Positions 26,294-34,601 of a stretch of 64,000 bases of DNA are shown in pieces (positions within the stretch are counted from its first letter, which is position 1; each line of letters opens with the position of its first letter). The notes under the pieces are model-generated. The model saw only the letters and a list, made by a program, of their open reading frames with translations, did not search any database and was not told the DNA's origin. This DNA is from Acidimicrobiaceae bacterium (GTDB taxonomy: Bacteria > Actinomycetota > Acidimicrobiia > Acidimicrobiales > Aldehydirespiratoraceae): positions 1 through 64,000 of the forward strand of contig VYCW01000077.1 in the NCBI GenBank assembly GCA_009843735.1, read 5' to 3'. Position numbers and translations under genes: made by a program.

Positions 26294-27930
26294 CCGGCGA
26301 GGCCGCTCCCGGCACCACGGACGAGGATCTCTATGCGCCCGCGGCCAGGCAGCAGAACCTGGAGAGGCTGACCGGCGAGGGCCACGACGCCCTGATCGTG
26401 GGCGGTGGCATCAACGGCGCGGTCTCGGCGCTGGCGCTGGCGGCGCACGGCCTGGACGTGGCCCTCATCGACTCCGAGGACTTCGGCTCGGGCGTGAGCC
26501 AGGAGTCCTCCAACCTCATCTGGGGCGGATTCAAGTACCTGCAGACCTACGAACTCGGGCTCGTGGCCGGGCTGTGCCGTTCCCGCAACCTGCTGGCCCG
26601 CTCGTACGCGAGCCGGGTCCAGGAGGTCCGGTTCCTCGCCGCGCTCGGCCCCACATCGCCGTATTCCCCGACCTACGCCACCCTCGGGGCGCACGCCTAC
26701 TGGGCGCTGGGACGTTTCGCCACCGGGCGCCCCCGGCGGCTGTCGGCCCGTGCGCTGGCAACCGCCGAGCCCACGATCGACTCCGAGGGGGTGCGGGGAG
26801 CGGTCGAGTACTCCGACTACCTCCTCGTGGACAACGACGCCCGGTTCGTGCTCCAACTGCTGCTCGACGCCGTCGAGAAGGGAGCGGTCGCGGTGTCGCG
26901 CCTGCGCCTGAACGACGCCGAGCGGGCTGGGCAGGGCTGGCGGGCCGAGGTCACCGACCAGTTGACGGGAAGCAGCCATACCGTGTCGGCGGGCGTGCTG
27001 ATCAACGCCGCCGGGCCCAGGGCGGGCGACCTGGCGGAGTTGACCGGATCGACCTTGCGATCGACTCTGTGCTTCTCCAAGGGAACCCACATCGTGGTAC
27101 CCAGGGTCACCGAATCGGGACGGATCCTGGCCTTCTTCGACGACGATCAGCGGCTCTTCTACGTGATTCCGATGGGCCATCGCTCCCTGATCGGCACGAC
27201 CGACACCCGCGTCGAGGACTCGGACGTGTCCATCACCCACGACGACCGCGACTTCCTGCTCGAGCAGGCCAACGCCCGGCTCCAGCTCTCGTCGCCGCTG
27301 CGGAACGAGGACGTGATCGCGTACCGCTGCGGCGTTCGCCCCCTGGTGATCAGCGCGGACACCGACACCGACCGTGACTGGACAGAACTGTCGCGCCGCC
27401 ATGCCGTGGAGGCCGACAAGGGGCGCGGGACGATCTCGATTCTCGGCGGCAAGCTCAGCGACTGCCTCAACGTGGGCGAGGAGGTGGTGGCGGCCGCCCG
27501 CTCCTGCGGCCTCAAGCCGTCGCCTCCGGAGCGGGCCTGGTTCGGCGAGCCCCCCGACGGCGTGCAGGCCCGCTTCCAGCGCAGCGCGGCCCGGGCCGGA
27601 ATCGACGAGCTGACCGCGGCGCGTCTGTGGCGTCGCCACGGTCGCCGGGCTCTGGAGGTGGCCGACCTGGTGGAGGAGTCAGCCGAGCTCGGCCTGCCGC
27701 TGAGCGACGTCGTCGACTACAGCGCGGCCGAGGTGATGGTAATGGGCCGTCACGAGCACATCTTGACCATGGAGGACTTCCTGCGCCGCCGCACCATGCT
27801 CGCCATGCTTGAGACCTCCGAGACGCTGGAGAGCGATCCGGGGGTGGAGCGGGCCGCGAGCCTGCTGTTCGGACCGGGGCCCGAGCGGCCCGTAAGCGCA
27901 GCGAACAAGAGCGGGAGTGCAGCCGCATGA
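26290..27930 (+). CDS. glpD: Glycerol-3-phosphate dehydrogenase, FAD-dependent
   Basis: Membrane-associated flavoprotein that oxidises glycerol 3-phosphate to dihydroxyacetone phosphate and passes electrons to quinone. At 546 aa it has the FAD motif DALIVGGGINGAVSALALA, SSNLIWGGFKYLQTYELGLV, FSKGTHIVVPRV, IGTTDTR and TISILGGKLSDCLN, as in GlpD. It starts inside the IclR stop codon and its own stop overlaps glpK (ATGA). Its last 18 or so codons (from about 27876) are made of a dispersed repeat also found at 15744 and 35554, so the extreme C-terminus is probably a recent replacement. Confidence 0.88.
   Translation: MTGEAAPGTTDEDLYAPAARQQNLERLTGEGHDALIVGGGINGAVSALALAAHGLDVALIDSEDFGSGVSQESSNLIWGGFKYLQTYELGLVAGLCRSRNLLARSYASRVQEVRFLAALGPTSPYSPTYATLGAHAYWALGRFATGRPRRLSARALATAEPTIDSEGVRGAVEYSDYLLVDNDARFVLQLLLDAVEKGAVAVSRLRLNDAERAGQGWRAEVTDQLTGSSHTVSAGVLINAAGPRAGDLAELTGSTLRSTLCFSKGTHIVVPRVTESGRILAFFDDDQRLFYVIPMGHRSLIGTTDTRVEDSDVSITHDDRDFLLEQANARLQLSSPLRNEDVIAYRCGVRPLVISADTDTDRDWTELSRRHAVEADKGRGTISILGGKLSDCLNVGEEVVAAARSCGLKPSPPERAWFGEPPDGVQARFQRSAARAGIDELTAARLWRRHGRRALEVADLVEESAELGLPLSDVVDYSAAEVMVMGRHEHILTMEDFLRRRTMLAMLETSETLESDPGVERAASLLFGPGPERPVSAANKSGSAAA
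27876..27917 (+). repeat. Dispersed repeat, copy 2, inside the 3' end of glpD
   Basis: GCCCGAGCGGCCCGTAAGCG followed by CAGCGAACAAGAGCGGGAG, matching the intergenic copies at 15744 and 35554 with a few changes. Two of these changes avoid a TGA stop in the glpD frame (GTGAGCG became GTAAGCG and ACAGG became ACAAG in part). Confidence 0.75.
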
Positions 27931-29411
27931 CCGTCGTACTGGCGGTCGATGCCGGGACGACGAGCGTGCGCACCATCGCCTTCGACGACGCCGGCCGCAT
28001 CGCCGACTCCGCCCAGCGCGAGTTCACCCAGTACTTCCCCGAGCCGGGCCGGGTCGAGCACGACGCGTCGGAGATATGGGACGCGGTCCAGGCGACTCTC
28101 GGAGAGGTGACCGGCCGCCTCGCGGAGCCCCCCGCGGCCATCGGGGTAACCAACCAGCGAGAGACGGTGGTGGCGTGGAGCCGTCGGAGCTCCCAGCCGC
28201 TGCATCCGGCCATCGTCTGGCAGGACCGCCGCACCGCGCCCCGGTGCGCGGAGCTCGAGGAGACCGGGCACCTGCCCCTCGTGCGGGAGCGCACCGGCCT
28301 GGTGCTCGACCCGTACTTCTCGGGCTCGAAGATGGAATGGATGCTCCTCCACGGCGGCGTGGCGGTGAGTGCCGACCTGGCCCTCGGAACGATCGACAGC
28401 TGGATCATCTGGAACCTCACCGGCGGCGGGGTCCACGCCACCGACGCCACCAACGCCAGCCGGACCATGCTCTTCGACATCGGCTCGCTGCAATGGGACC
28501 CCGACCTGTGCGCGATCTTCGGAGTTCCGGCCGAGTCCCTCCCCGAGGTGCGGCCCTCCAGCGGCAGCTTCGGCACCACCAGCCCCGAAGCGGCGTGCGG
28601 GCCGGGAGTTCCCATCTCCGGGGTCGCCGGCGACCAGCACGCGGCCCTGTTCGGGCAGGCCGCCTTCGCGCCCGGCGACGCCAAGAACACCTACGGCACC
28701 GGGTCGTTCGTGCTGATGAACGTGGGCCCGGAACTCCCGCCGCCGGCGGAGGGCCTGCTCACAACCGTCGCCTGGCTGCTCGACACCCCGCAGGGTCCGG
28801 CGGCCACCTACGCGCTCGAGGGCGCGATCTTCGTGACCGGTGCCGCAGTGCAGTGGCTGCGTGACGGCCTGCAGATCATCGACGAGGCCTCGCAGCTGGA
28901 GGGCCTGGCCGCCCAGTGCTCGTCCACCGGCGGCGTGTACCTGGTGCCCGCGTTCGCGGGTCTCGGCAGCCCGCACTGGGATCCCTACGCCCGGGGCACG
29001 ATCGTGGGCCTCACCCGGGGCACCGGACGTCCCGAGATCGCCCGGGCGGTGGTGGAGGCCATGGCTTTTCAGACCCGCGACGTGGTGGAGGCCATGGCCG
29101 CCGCGACCGGCACGCCGGTGCGGAGCCTGCGAGTCGACGGGGGCGCCTGCGCGATGGACTCCATGCTGCAGCTCCAAGCCGACCAGCTCGGCGTGCCCGT
29201 GCAACGGCCCAAGCTCCAGGAGGCGACCGCCCTCGGGGCCGCCTACCTGGCCGGGCTCGCGACCGGTGTGTGGCCCTCTCTGGACTCGGTGGGCGGGCAC
29301 TGGGAACTCGACTTCGAGGCTGTGCCCTGCACCGGCAGCCCCGCCGTGGACGGTGCCTACGCGGACTGGAGGAGGGCGGTCGAGCGCAGCAAGCAGTGGG
29401 CGGTCCCATGA
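27927..29411 (+). CDS. glpK: Glycerol kinase
   Basis: ATP-dependent FGGY kinase that phosphorylates glycerol at position 3; 494 aa as expected. Signatures run the length of the protein: LAVDAGTTSVRTIAF, GVTNQRETVVAW, VWQDRRTAPRC, DPYFSGSKMEWML, GTIDSWIIWNLTGG, DATNASRTMLFD, ISGVAGDQHAALFGQAAF, NTYGTGSFVLMN and VRSLRVDGGACAMDSMLQLQAD. It is coupled to glpD upstream and an SDR downstream by four-base overlaps. With glpD it channels glycerol into glycolysis, which implies that the transported compound releases glycerol. Confidence 0.96.
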   Translation: MTVVLAVDAGTTSVRTIAFDDAGRIADSAQREFTQYFPEPGRVEHDASEIWDAVQATLGEVTGRLAEPPAAIGVTNQRETVVAWSRRSSQPLHPAIVWQDRRTAPRCAELEETGHLPLVRERTGLVLDPYFSGSKMEWMLLHGGVAVSADLALGTIDSWIIWNLTGGGVHATDATNASRTMLFDIGSLQWDPDLCAIFGVPAESLPEVRPSSGSFGTTSPEAACGPGVPISGVAGDQHAALFGQAAFAPGDAKNTYGTGSFVLMNVGPELPPPAEGLLTTVAWLLDTPQGPAATYALEGAIFVTGAAVQWLRDGLQIIDEASQLEGLAAQCSSTGGVYLVPAFAGLGSPHWDPYARGTIVGLTRGTGRPEIARAVVEAMAFQTRDVVEAMAAATGTPVRSLRVDGGACAMDSMLQLQADQLGVPVQRPKLQEATALGAAYLAGLATGVWPSLDSVGGHWELDFEAVPCTGSPAVDGAYADWRRAVERSKQWAVP

Positions 29412-30118
29412 GCCGGGTCGCGGTCGTGACCGGCGCGGCCGGAGCGATCGGCTCCGCGGTGTGCGCCCGCCTCCGGGCCGGAGACGACACCGTCGTCGGC
29501 TTGGACACGGCCGGCGACGCCGACCACGTCGACGCCGAGATCCTGTTCTGCGACATCGCCGACGAGGAGTCGGTGGCGGCCGCCTTCGACGCGATCAGGC
29601 AACAGCACGGCGACCCGACCGTGCTCATCAACAACGCGGGCGTCACCGGGTCCGGGGGAGTGCTGGAGGAGAGCCCCGAGATGTGGCGTCGCATCATCGA
29701 CGTGAACCTGACCGGCGCCTACCTGTGCACCCGGCAGGTCGTGGCGGGCATGACCGCAGCCGGCGGGGGCCGGATCGTCAACATCGCCTCCGTCAACGCC
29801 CGCTTCGGTGGATCGCCGCTGTCGGGACCGGCCTATGCGGCCAGCAAGGGCGGGCTGGTCACGTTCACCCGCTTCCTGGCCCTGCAACACGCCGCCGACA
29901 ACATCACCGTCAACGCGGTGGCTCCCGGTCCCCACGACACACCGATGTGGAATGCGCTCGACCCGGCTCTGCGTGATCGCATCCTGGCCACCGTCCCCGG
30001 CAACCCGCCCGGAGACCCGGAGGATCTCGCGGCCATGGTGGCATTCCTGTGCGGATCGCACGCCGGTTACATCACCGGCGCCACCATCGACGTCAACGGC
30101 GGCCAGTGGATGGGCTAG
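29408..30118 (+). CDS. Short-chain dehydrogenase/reductase (SDR)
   Basis: SDR of 236 aa, last gene of the operon. VVTGAAGAIGSAV is the cofactor loop, followed by INNAGVTGSG, NIASVNARFGG and YAASKGGLVTF with the catalytic Tyr and Lys near residues 138-142, and TGATIDVNGGQWMG at the end. An Asp in VVGLDTAG near residue 34 favours NAD. It resembles sugar and polyol dehydrogenases. The ATG overlaps the glpK stop. Oxidation of a sugar or sulfo-sugar delivered by the transporter is possible. Confidence 0.87.
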   Translation: MSRVAVVTGAAGAIGSAVCARLRAGDDTVVGLDTAGDADHVDAEILFCDIADEESVAAAFDAIRQQHGDPTVLINNAGVTGSGGVLEESPEMWRRIIDVNLTGAYLCTRQVVAGMTAAGGGRIVNIASVNARFGGSPLSGPAYAASKGGLVTFTRFLALQHAADNITVNAVAPGPHDTPMWNALDPALRDRILATVPGNPPGDPEDLAAMVAFLCGSHAGYITGATIDVNGGQWMG

Positions 30119-30145
30119 CCCAGAGGCAGGGTAGGTTCGGGAGCC

Positions 30146-31156
30146 GTGTCAAGCGGCCGGCCGACCATCAAGGACATCGCACGGGTGACGGGAGTCTCGG
30201 TGGCCACCGTCAGCCGTGCCCTGCGCGACCTCCCCTACGTCGCGCCGGAGACGCGTTCGCGCGTGGTCGAGGCGGCGGCCGAGCTCCAGTACGAGGCCCA
30301 TCCTCAGGCCTCGCGGCTTGTGTCCGGACGGACCTGGACCATCGGTGTGGTGGCGCCCCTGTTCGGGACGTGGTTCCCGTTCCGGGCGCTGGGCGGCATC
30401 AACTCGGTGTTCGCCGGGGCCGGCTACGACGTGCTCATCTCCATGATGACCGCCCCGGGCGACCGCCGGCGCTTCCTTCAGGACGCACGGTCCTTTTGCC
30501 GGCGAGTCGACGGGCTCGTCCTCATCGACACGTTCGTGAGCCTCGAAGGCGGCTCGGCTGACGCATTCTTCGATCGGCCCGCGGTGGCGGTGGGTGAGAG
30601 GCTCGATGGCGCGTCGTCGATCACCATCGACAACCGCGCTGCGGCCCGGCGCGCCGTCGAGCACCTCATCGAGTTGGGCCACACCCGTATCGGGCTGGTG
30701 GCGGGACCGCCGCTTCCCGACCTGCCGACGCCGGTCCCCGAACAGCGCCGCATCGGCTACGAGGACGCGCTGCGAGCCGCCGGGCTGCCGGTCGACCCGG
30801 ATCTGGCAGTCCGTGGCGAATGGACCGCGTCCGGCGGCGCCGCGGCCCTGTCGTCGCTCTTCGACCTCACCGACCCGCCCACCGCAGTGTTCTGCATGTC
30901 CGACGAGATGGCCTTCGGCGTGATGCGAGCGGCCGCCAGACGGGGCCTGGCCGTGCCGGAGGATCTCTCCGTGGTCGGTTTCGACGACCACGATTTGGCT
31001 GGCGCGATGGGGCTCACGACGATGCGCCAGGCGGTGGATGAGATGGGGGTCCGGGCCGCAGCAACGGTGCTGGGCCTCATCGACGGCGAGCCCCCCACGG
31101 ACATCACCTGGGAGGTGCCCCTGATCGTGCGGGAGACTACTTCAACCCTGGGTTGA
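30146..31156 (+). CDS. LacI-family transcriptional repressor
   Basis: Repressor of 336 aa. The helix-turn-helix is TIKDIARVTGVSVATVSRAL (residues 7-26) followed by the hinge helix YEAHPQASRLVSGRT. The effector domain is periplasmic-binding-protein-like (GVVAPLFGTWF, HLIELGHTRIGLVAGP, VFCMSDEMAFGVMRAA, LSVVGFDDHDLA). LacI proteins bind palindromes with a central CG; such sites stand at 31188 in front of the next gene, at 38815 before the GH13 gene and at 50807 before the ABC ATPase gene. It probably controls all three, released by a sugar inducer. Confidence 0.94.
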   Translation: MSSGRPTIKDIARVTGVSVATVSRALRDLPYVAPETRSRVVEAAAELQYEAHPQASRLVSGRTWTIGVVAPLFGTWFPFRALGGINSVFAGAGYDVLISMMTAPGDRRRFLQDARSFCRRVDGLVLIDTFVSLEGGSADAFFDRPAVAVGERLDGASSITIDNRAAARRAVEHLIELGHTRIGLVAGPPLPDLPTPVPEQRRIGYEDALRAAGLPVDPDLAVRGEWTASGGAAALSSLFDLTDPPTAVFCMSDEMAFGVMRAAARRGLAVPEDLSVVGFDDHDLAGAMGLTTMRQAVDEMGVRAAATVLGLIDGEPPTDITWEVPLIVRETTSTLG

Positions 31157-31181
31157 TTCTGGGTGGAGCCCGCGCTACCGT
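31153..31181 (+). promoter_or_regulatory. Promoter of the second ABC transporter operon
   Basis: TTGATT (31153-31158) and TACCGT (31176-31181) are 17 bases apart. The operator at 31188-31201 covers the predicted start of transcription, so a bound repressor would block initiation. The promoter overlaps the last codons of the lacI-type gene. Confidence 0.6.
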
Positions 31182-31187
31182 CCGTCC

Positions 31188-31201
31188 TGTAAACGTTTGC
31201 A
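31188..31201 (+). promoter_or_regulatory. LacI-type operator before the second binding-protein gene
   Basis: TGTAAACGTTTGCA, palindromic except for one pair, with the AAACGTTT core typical of LacI/GalR sites. Its first 13 bases are identical to the site at 38815, and the core is shared with the site at 50807. Confidence 0.8.
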
Positions 31202-31220
31202 TTCCTTGGGAGGGAATTCC

Positions 31221-32861
31221 ATGAAGAATCACTCGCGCCTATGGCTGATCCTCGGCGCCCTGCTTGCCTTCGCCCTAGTGGCTACGGCCTGCGGCGACGA
31301 CGAGCCGGCCGTGGTGGACACCAGCGCCGCCGATGCGGCCGCTGCCGCGGCTCAGGCTGAGGCCGACGCGGCCCAGGCTGAGGCCGACGCGGCCGCGGCT
31401 GAGGCTGCCCAGGCTGAGGCCGATGCGGCTGAAGCGGCCGCTCAGGCTGCCGCGGCTCAGGCTGAGGCCGACGCGGCTGCCGCCAGAGCAGCCGAAGCCG
31501 AAGCGGCGCTCGCGGCTGCCATGGCCGAGGGCGAGGGGGCGGTCGACCCAGAGGTCGTCGCCGAACTAGAGGCCCAGATGGCCGAGGCCCAGGCTGAGGC
31601 CGACGCGGCTGCCGCCAGAGCGGCCGAGGCCGAGGCGGCGATGCAGGAGATGGAGATGAGCCTCGCCGGCAGCGTCGTCACCATTCTCGGTCCCGAGACC
31701 GGGTCCGAGGCCGAGGGCTTCCTGGCCGGTTTCGAGCCGCTGCGTGAGCGCACCGGGATCGTCGTCCGGTACTCGGGCACCCGCGACGCCACCACCGAGC
31801 TGAACCTGGCGGTGGAGGCCGGCGACCCGCCCGACATCGTGATCATCCCGCAGCCCGGCCGGATCCTCCAGTTCGGCGAGTCCGGTGACGCGGTCGCCAT
31901 CCCCGACTCGATCATGGCCAACATCGGCGGCTCCTACGACCAGTTCTGGTTCGACCTGGCCACCACGGGCGGCAACGTCTACGGCGTGCCCAACAAGGGC
32001 GACGTGAAGAGCCTGGTGTGGTACAGCCCGCAGGGCTTCGCCGACAACGGCTACGAGATCCCGCAGACCTGGGCCGAGCTCGAGTCGCTCATGGAGCAGA
32101 TGAAGGGCAACGGCCAGACCCCGTGGTGCGTCGGCATCGAGTCCGGCGCGGCCACCGGCTGGGCCTTCACCGACTGGATGGAGGACATGATGCTCCGCCT
32201 CCACGGGCCCGCGGTCTACGACCAGTGGGTGAGCCACGAGATCCCCTTCAACGACCCCAGGGTCGTCGAGGTGGCCGAGTTCGTCGGCAACATCTGGTTC
32301 GCGGAGGGCAACGTGAGCGGCGGCCGCGACCTGATCTCCCAGCGCAGCTTCCGCGAGATGGCGGCGGCCCACCTGAACGGCGAGTGCATGATGCACCGCC
32401 AGGCCAACTTCGCGGGCGCCCACTACCTCGAGGCAGGCGCGTCGTCGCTCGGTCCCGACGGCGACGTGAACGTGTTCTACCTGCCGACCATCAGCGCCGA
32501 GTTCGGCACCGTGGTGCTCGGCGCGGGCACCCATGCGGTGGCCTTCACCGACAAGCCCGAGACCCTGGCGGTGCTGGAGTACATCGGCACGGCCGAGTAC
32601 GCCAACGCCCGCATCGCGTCCGACAAGGGCGGCTTCCTGTCGCCCAACCGCGACCACGACACGTCGCTGTACAGCTCCTCGTTCGACCGGGCCCTCGCTG
32701 AGATCCTGGTCAGCGCGAACCCGTTCCGCTTCGACGCCTCGGACCTGATGCCGGGCGAGGTCGGTGCGGGCGAGTTCTGGCGGTCGGGCACCGACTACGT
32801 GTCGGGCTCCAAGACCGCTCAGGAGTTCGCCGACGACACCGAGGACGCCTGGCCGTCCTGA
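31221..32861 (+). CDS. ABC sugar transporter binding lipoprotein with a long coiled-coil tether
   Basis: Binding protein of 546 aa. Signal and lipobox end at Cys24 (LVATACGDD). Residues 35-146 are almost entirely Ala, Glu, Gln and Asp in repeats of the AQAEADAA kind with occasional Arg and Met, predicted as one long alpha helix or coiled coil. The binding domain then begins at about residue 151 (SVVTILGPETGSEAEGFLAGF) and includes DPPDIVIIPQPG and NKGDVKSLVWYSPQGF. A tether of this kind is unusual; the paralogue at 21073 has a short Pro/Thr tether instead. GGGAGGG precedes the ATG. The operon is LacI-controlled. Confidence 0.9.
   Translation: MKNHSRLWLILGALLAFALVATACGDDEPAVVDTSAADAAAAAAQAEADAAQAEADAAAAEAAQAEADAAEAAAQAAAAQAEADAAAARAAEAEAALAAAMAEGEGAVDPEVVAELEAQMAEAQAEADAAAARAAEAEAAMQEMEMSLAGSVVTILGPETGSEAEGFLAGFEPLRERTGIVVRYSGTRDATTELNLAVEAGDPPDIVIIPQPGRILQFGESGDAVAIPDSIMANIGGSYDQFWFDLATTGGNVYGVPNKGDVKSLVWYSPQGFADNGYEIPQTWAELESLMEQMKGNGQTPWCVGIESGAATGWAFTDWMEDMMLRLHGPAVYDQWVSHEIPFNDPRVVEVAEFVGNIWFAEGNVSGGRDLISQRSFREMAAAHLNGECMMHRQANFAGAHYLEAGASSLGPDGDVNVFYLPTISAEFGTVVLGAGTHAVAFTDKPETLAVLEYIGTAEYANARIASDKGGFLSPNRDHDTSLYSSSFDRALAEILVSANPFRFDASDLMPGEVGAGEFWRSGTDYVSGSKTAQEFADDTEDAWPS
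31320..31645 (+). repeat. Imperfect tandem coding repeats in the lipoprotein tether
   Basis: Units built on CAGGCTGAGGCCGACGCGGC recur several times in frame. A 31-base stretch is perfectly duplicated at 31458-31488 and 31590-31620. This shows growth of the tether by repeat expansion. Confidence 0.85.
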
Positions 32862-32872
32862 CACCGCTCAGC

Positions 32873-32900
32873 GACGGGGGGCGCGCTGGCGCCCCCCGTC
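32873..32900 (+). terminator. Strong intercistronic hairpin after the second binding-protein gene
   Basis: GACGGGGGGCGC and GCGCCCCCCGTC pair perfectly over 12 positions around the loop GCTG. No U-run follows. It is placed as in the first transporter operon (22478-22518), between the binding-protein gene and the first permease gene. Confidence 0.7.
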
Positions 32901-32947
32901 CGCTACGGCGAACATAGATCACCGGTACCCGCAGCCCAGGGGGGTCC

Positions 32948-34570
32948 GTGGCCCAGTTGTTAACCATGCTCGTGAGCGTCGGCGGGGCGCTCCTGGTTTC
33001 GGCGGTGGTGTTCATCGGCGCGAACCGCGCCGTGGACAGTGTCCGGAGCCGCTGGCCCGCCTTCACGGCCTCGCTGGGCGTGCTCGCAGGCCTGCTCGTG
33101 GGCGCGGTGGTACAGCACAACGGTTGGCTGCCCCGCGGACCGGCCGTGGGAGGCCCCCTCAAGGAGGGTTGGCTGCTCATCGGTGCAGGCGGGATCGCGG
33201 GAGCGGCCGTCGGAGCCTTGATCGGCAAGCTGGCCCAGCCGGCCCTGACGCGCCGCTCGCACTGGGAAGAGCGCCTCCGACCCTGGGTGTTCGTCGGTCC
33301 GGCGCTGGTCTTCGTGGCCGGCGGGCTCGTCCTCCCCGGCCTGCGCACACTGTTCCTGTCGTTCAAGAACGGGACCCGGGGCCGCGAGCCCGGCTTCACG
33401 CTCGAGCACTACACCGACATCTTCACGAACCGGACCTTCTTCACCTTCGAGGGGTGGCCGTCCATCTTCACCGGCCGGCTCTTCATAGTCGGGCTGGCCG
33501 CCGCGGTCATCGCCGCGGCGGCCGCATGGGCGAGCTCGTCACTCATCGTCGGCGGGCCGGCGCGAGTGGCCGCGGCCACCCGGCTGATGCGGGCCCTCAA
33601 GGTCGTGGCGGTCCTGCTGGTGGTCGCCGTAGCGGTGGCGTTCATCGAGTCGCTGGTGCGCGAGCCCAACCGCTCCGAGATCATGGATGTGCTCACCGTG
33701 GTCGTGTCGAGCCGGATAACGCTGTGGATCGCGGTGGTCGCCGCCGCGCTGATCCTGACCGCCTGGCTCGCGGCGCGCGCCCGCGGCCATGAGGCGGAAC
33801 TCGACTGGGGAGCGCCGGCCGCGTCCTCGCTGGTGGTCGCGGCCTCCATCCTGATCGTGTTCGGTGCGCTGTCGACCCTCCGGGGCGTGGTCTGGAACAA
33901 CATCTGGTGGGTGGTGACGGTGGCCGGACTGTCCACCGTCCTCGGCCTACTGCTGGCCGTGCTGGCCGAGCGGGCCCGGGGAGAGCGGATCGGCAAGACC
34001 CTGATCTTCATGCCCATGGCCATCTCGATGGTCGGGGCGGCCGTCATCTGGGACTTCATGTACGAGGTGCAGCCCATGGGCAACCAGACCGGGCTGTTCA
34101 ACGCGGTCCTCCAGGGGCTCGGCTTCACGCCCCGCGGCTTCTTCATCAACGCCACGATGATCCCCTGGAACAACTTCTGGATCATGTTCATCATGGTGTG
34201 GATCCAGACCGGCTTCGCCATGGTCGTGCTGGCCGCAGCCATCCGGGCCGTCCCCGAGGAGCTCACGGAGGCGGCCGAGGTCGACGGGGCAAGCCGGGCA
34301 CAGGTCTTCTGGCGGGTGGTGATGCCCCAGATCAGGCCCACCATCATCGTGGTGGTCACCACCCTCATAGTGATCGTCACCAAGGTCTTCGACCTGGTCA
34401 AGGCCACCACCAACGGCGCCAACCGCACCAACGTGCTGGCCAACGAGATGTTCGACCAGCTCCGCGACCGCAACTTCACCTCCAGCAGCGCCTTCGCGGT
34501 CGTGCTGTTCGCCCTGGTGCTGCCGGTGATGATCTACAACATCCGCCGACTCCAGCGGGAGCTGGCGTGA
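32948..34570 (+). CDS. ABC sugar transporter permease (MalF type), enlarged
   Basis: Membrane permease of 540 aa, nearly twice the usual 290-310. The core with the EAA loop ELTEAAEVDGASRAQVFWRV lies at the C-terminal end (about residues 438-457). Before it are three hydrophobic segments at about residues 5-25, 38-56 and 75-95, the conserved RPWVFVGPALVFVAGGLVLPGL near 112, and further helices at about 180-200, 215-235, 255-275 and 290-310. The N-terminal helices have no clear counterpart in common MalF proteins of this size. Start GTG at 32948 after GGGGGG. Confidence 0.88.
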   Translation: MAQLLTMLVSVGGALLVSAVVFIGANRAVDSVRSRWPAFTASLGVLAGLLVGAVVQHNGWLPRGPAVGGPLKEGWLLIGAGGIAGAAVGALIGKLAQPALTRRSHWEERLRPWVFVGPALVFVAGGLVLPGLRTLFLSFKNGTRGREPGFTLEHYTDIFTNRTFFTFEGWPSIFTGRLFIVGLAAAVIAAAAAWASSSLIVGGPARVAAATRLMRALKVVAVLLVVAVAVAFIESLVREPNRSEIMDVLTVVVSSRITLWIAVVAAALILTAWLAARARGHEAELDWGAPAASSLVVAASILIVFGALSTLRGVVWNNIWWVVTVAGLSTVLGLLLAVLAERARGERIGKTLIFMPMAISMVGAAVIWDFMYEVQPMGNQTGLFNAVLQGLGFTPRGFFINATMIPWNNFWIMFIMVWIQTGFAMVVLAAAIRAVPEELTEAAEVDGASRAQVFWRVVMPQIRPTIIVVVTTLIVIVTKVFDLVKATTNGANRTNVLANEMFDQLRDRNFTSSSAFAVVLFALVLPVMIYNIRRLQRELA

Positions 34571-34601
34571 CCCCGGCGCGCGCCCCGCTCAGGGGGCTCC
34601 C

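Noticed and set aside
15867-30118. A complete sulfo-Entner-Doudoroff pathway from SDR, IlvD/Edd and ALDH
   Set aside because: A lactonase and a KDSG-type aldolase are missing, and the dehydratase and ALDH are coupled to a ThDP enzyme that has no place in that route. The monooxygenase route explains the sulfonate enzyme better.
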